Source: Dehalococcoidia bacterium UBA1152 (GTDB lineage: Bacteria; Chloroflexota; Dehalococcoidia; Lucifugimonadales; UBA2962). From it: a stretch of 15,761 bases of DNA. Shown here piece by piece: positions 13,196 to 15,761 of the stretch (its first letter is position 1; the number at the start of each line of letters is the position of its first letter). The notes under the pieces were generated by a model. It saw only the letters and a list, made by a program, of their open reading frames with translations, searched no databases and was not told the DNA's origin. A program made the translations under genes and the position numbers. The stretch is taken from assembly GCA_002311285.1 (NCBI GenBank), contig DBZU01000072.1, forward strand, positions 95,286 through 111,046, in the 5' to 3' direction.

Positions 13196-15761
13196 ATGAT
13201 GTTGGATAAAAAAAATAGAATATCTCCCTTGAAAGAAACATGGATTGCAATAGATACAGAGACTACTGGACTGTCTGATGATAACGATTCGATTATCGAA
13301 GTAGGTTGCGTAAAATTTATTGGAAACAAACGAGTGGATACATATTCATCTCTTGTAAATCCGTTATGTATGTTGACTGACTTCACTATAAATTTTACCG
13401 GGATAACTCAGAATGACGTCAACAGTGCCCCTGTGTTTGAGAATATAACCGGGGAACTACAAGAATTTATAGGAAATTCTCCAATAGTCGGTCACAATGT
13501 CCAATTTGACCTTGGTTTTTTAAAGAAAAACGGATTAACACTTGATAACCCAGTTGCTGACACATGGGATATGGCTTACGTGCTTCTGCCTGGAATTAGT
13601 TCTTATTCACTATCAAATATTGCTGTAGAGCTAGAAATATCGCACGATAGCCCTCATCGTGCTTTAGGGGATGCTCAAGCTACTGCTTATATATTTGACT
13701 CTTTGTTGCGCAAGGCAGATGAGCTAGAGGATGATATTTTGTCTGAAATTAGTAGGACTGCCACGCAATGTGGATCTAGGCTGTCTTATGTTTTGTCTGG
13801 CCTGTTAGCAGACCGATATAAATCAGACAAACCCCGACAGCAAGTTATTGGATTTGATATCAATGGAATTCGATCACGCCTAACAAAAAAACCTGCGCTT
13901 AAAAAGACAGGAAAAACAATGCCTATTGATATTAAATTAATTGAGTCTTGTTTGAGTTCACAAGGCGCCCTATCACTATCGATGCCTGCATTTAAAGAGA
14001 GGCCACAACAGATATCTATGGCTAAAACAATAGCTGAGACTATAAATAATGGGGTTAAGGATACACAAAGCAGATTAATTGTGGAAGCTGGTACGGGCGT
14101 TGGAAAATCTCTCGCCTATCTGTTGCCAGCCGTTCTTTATGCTTTAATTAATAATAAAAGAGTTGTTGTATCAACGAATACTATTAATTTACAAGAACAA
14201 TTATTAACCAAAGATGTGCCCTTAGTAATTAAAGCGCTTAAAGATATAGATTCAATAAATATTGAGAAGTTTAGATTTACTCAACTCAAGGGTCGTGATA
14301 ATTATCTTTGTATAAACAAATTGTTACGGCTAAGACTAAGTGAAAGACCGACATGGACTGAAGGACGACTGATATCAAAGGTTTTAGTTTGGTTAAGGAA
14401 TACAGAAACGGGCGACAAGGCAGAATTAAATTTAGGTTCCAGAGGGGCCGCTTCGGTATGGAGTAGAGTATCAGCACAAGGCAGTGCTCTTTGTAAAGGA
14501 ATTAGTGGAACTTGTTTTCTGAGAAATGCGAGAGAGCAAGCTGCCTCCTCCCACCTGGTGATTACAAACCATTCACTGTTAATGGCTAACATCGCTTCTA
14601 ACGGATCAATATTACCCGAGTACGATGTTTTGATAATAGACGAAGCTCATCATCTTGAAGAGTCAGCCACGAAGCAACTAGGATTCGAGTTAAGCGGCAA
14701 CAGCATAAGCGATCACTTGAGTCTGATAACGGCTGACAATGGAGCTCTAAATACAGGGTTAAGATTATTTAAGGAGAATAAAATTGCTCTGAGCCGTATA
14801 CAGACTTTAGCAAAAATACTATCAGATATTTCCGAATTTACACCTCAAACTCGTGACCATATGGCCTTAATACTCGCAAGTATTGAAACAGTAGCAAAGG
14901 AAACACATAATGGGCCTGCATATGATTCGAACAGAACTCCTGAAATTCGAATTACCTCTGGAATTAGGTCTCAGCCAGCATGGTCTGAAATTGAAATCGT
15001 ATGGCAAAAAATAGATTTAGCTTTGCACAAAATTGCGGATCTGTTATCTCAGTCAATCTCAGCATTAGAGAACACAAATATCGATGCATGCGAAAGGGTG
15101 GCAGAAGAAATAAATGACTTGATACAGTCTAATGAAGAACTGCGTTATAAGCTTGAAGAGTTTGTGATTCAACCATCTAAAGACAGCGTTTATTGGATCT
15201 CAAACGTTCAGGAAAATCGTGGCCGCAAAGAAAAAAACATTTCAATTCAATCGGCTCCACTTTATGTTGGTGAAATTTTAGCCGAATCAGTTTATTCAAA
15301 AACATCCACCGTAATAATGACAAGTGCAACTCTTGCAACAGGCAATAATTTTGACTACGTAACTGAGCGGACTGGATTTCAGGATTCAACTGAATTACTA
15401 CTGGGTTCTCCCTTTGATTATTCCAATAACTCCATATTGTGTGTGCCGGAAGATATGCCTGAGCCAAATTTGCCAAACTATCTGGATGCAATGACCGAGG
15501 CTATCATTAAAGCTGTTGTTGCTTCACAAGGCAAGGCAATGGCTCTGTTCACTTCATATGCAACCCTAAATAATACATATAAAGACATCAAGGAAACTCT
15601 TGCCTCTCATGACATAAAAGTTTTAGCACAGGGCATAGACGGCAACCCTCATAAAATCGTTAATTTGTTTCAAAAAAATCCCCGATCTTTGCTTCTTGGA
15701 ACCTCTAGTTTTTGGGAAGGGGTAGACTTGCCAGGCGAGTCATTACAATTACTACTGCTGA
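13196..15761 (+). CDS. dinG: DinG-type exonuclease-helicase fusion (3' end outside window)
   Basis: The frame is open from ATG 13196 (or 13199) to the window edge, 855 codons. The N-terminus is a DEDDh 3'-5' exonuclease like DNA polymerase III epsilon: D20/E22 in IDTETTG, D105 in GHNVQFD, H154 and D159 in HRALGDAQA. An XPD/DinG superfamily 2 helicase follows: Walker A AGTGVGKS (298-305), DEAH (482-485), TSATL (709-713) and SFWEGVDLPG (838 onward, motif V region). This architecture matches Bacillus-type DinG and points to DNA repair or processing. The last helicase motif (VI, normally QGxGRxIR) would lie beyond the edge. Only three cysteines stand at the usual Fe-S cluster position (C372, C433, C440). 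No Shine-Dalgarno sequence is visible. A TTGACT box at 13153-13158 lacks a convincing -10. Confidence 0.93.
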   Translation, partial: MMLDKKNRISPLKETWIAIDTETTGLSDDNDSIIEVGCVKFIGNKRVDTYSSLVNPLCMLTDFTINFTGITQNDVNSAPVFENITGELQEFIGNSPIVGHNVQFDLGFLKKNGLTLDNPVADTWDMAYVLLPGISSYSLSNIAVELEISHDSPHRALGDAQATAYIFDSLLRKADELEDDILSEISRTATQCGSRLSYVLSGLLADRYKSDKPRQQVIGFDINGIRSRLTKKPALKKTGKTMPIDIKLIESCLSSQGALSLSMPAFKERPQQISMAKTIAETINNGVKDTQSRLIVEAGTGVGKSLAYLLPAVLYALINNKRVVVSTNTINLQEQLLTKDVPLVIKALKDIDSINIEKFRFTQLKGRDNYLCINKLLRLRLSERPTWTEGRLISKVLVWLRNTETGDKAELNLGSRGAASVWSRVSAQGSALCKGISGTCFLRNAREQAASSHLVITNHSLLMANIASNGSILPEYDVLIIDEAHHLEESATKQLGFELSGNSISDHLSLITADNGALNTGLRLFKENKIALSRIQTLAKILSDISEFTPQTRDHMALILASIETVAKETHNGPAYDSNRTPEIRITSGIRSQPAWSEIEIVWQKIDLALHKIADLLSQSISALENTNIDACERVAEEINDLIQSNEELRYKLEEFVIQPSKDSVYWISNVQENRGRKEKNISIQSAPLYVGEILAESVYSKTSTVIMTSATLATGNNFDYVTERTGFQDSTELLLGSPFDYSNNSILCVPEDMPEPNLPNYLDAMTEAIIKAVVASQGKAMALFTSYATLNNTYKDIKETLASHDIKVLAQGIDGNPHKIVNLFQKNPRSLLLGTSSFWEGVDLPGESLQLLLL

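Noticed and set aside
14286..15491. Minus-strand frames of 63, 96 and 104 codons opposite dinG
   Set aside because: The plus-strand frame is open for 855 codons with all expected exonuclease and helicase motifs through this region, so these are shadows.
1..15761. Search for tRNA/rRNA genes, insertion sequences, CRISPR arrays, toxin-antitoxin pairs, phage or defence genes
   Set aside because: Almost all of the window is accounted for by housekeeping genes with uniform AT-rich composition. No repeat array, terminal inverted repeat, transposase or integrase-like frame was seen.

Overview
The window is an AT-rich, compact stretch of bacterial chromosome. It holds ten recognisable protein genes (nine complete, one running off the right end) and a short possible gene tail at the left end. 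I see no tRNA or rRNA gene, insertion sequence, CRISPR array, phage gene or base-composition island. The mix of a CBS-less GuaB3-type IMP dehydrogenase, a release factor 1 whose GGQ loop reads GHGGQSVQKVATAVRI, a QueG with a HEAT tail and an exonuclease-DinG fusion fits Chloroflexota. A marine Dehalococcoidia/SAR202-like lineage is my best guess. This is inference from protein flavour, not a marker-gene placement.

Layout. (1) 1-39 may be the last 12 codons of an upstream gene. 40-318 is non-coding and contains a hairpin with a T-tract. (2) 319-4638, plus strand: mutS (mismatch repair), then two adjacent genes for the two families that are fused in animal D-glutamate cyclase (PF07286/DUF1445 and PF14336/DUF4392). 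(3) 4677-7249, minus strand: rel (a RelA/SpoT-type ppGpp synthetase/hydrolase) followed 20 bp later by rpsT (ribosomal protein S20). (4) 7407-10652, plus strand: hisS, prfA and prmC, a translation cluster in which PrmC is expected to methylate the GGQ glutamine of the release factor made by the gene it overlaps. rel and hisS diverge from a 157-bp intergenic region. (5) 10665-11804, minus strand: guaB3, ending 12 bp from prmC. (6) 11990-13120, plus strand: queG (last step of queuosine synthesis), diverging from guaB3. (7) 13196 to the right end, plus strand: dinG (exonuclease-helicase), C-terminus outside the window.

Functionally this is mostly housekeeping: DNA repair (MutS, DinG), translation and tRNA modification (HisRS, RF1, PrmC, S20, QueG), and purine/ppGpp metabolism (GuaB3, Rel). 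I found no clear new defence or mobile system. The points most worth a second look are the split D-glutamate cyclase pair, the rel-rpsT linkage, two departures from consensus in Rel (a QFDD motif with an intact HD hydrolase, and an acidic insertion in the HD domain), a reduced cysteine set in DinG, and short leader structures ahead of mutS and queG.
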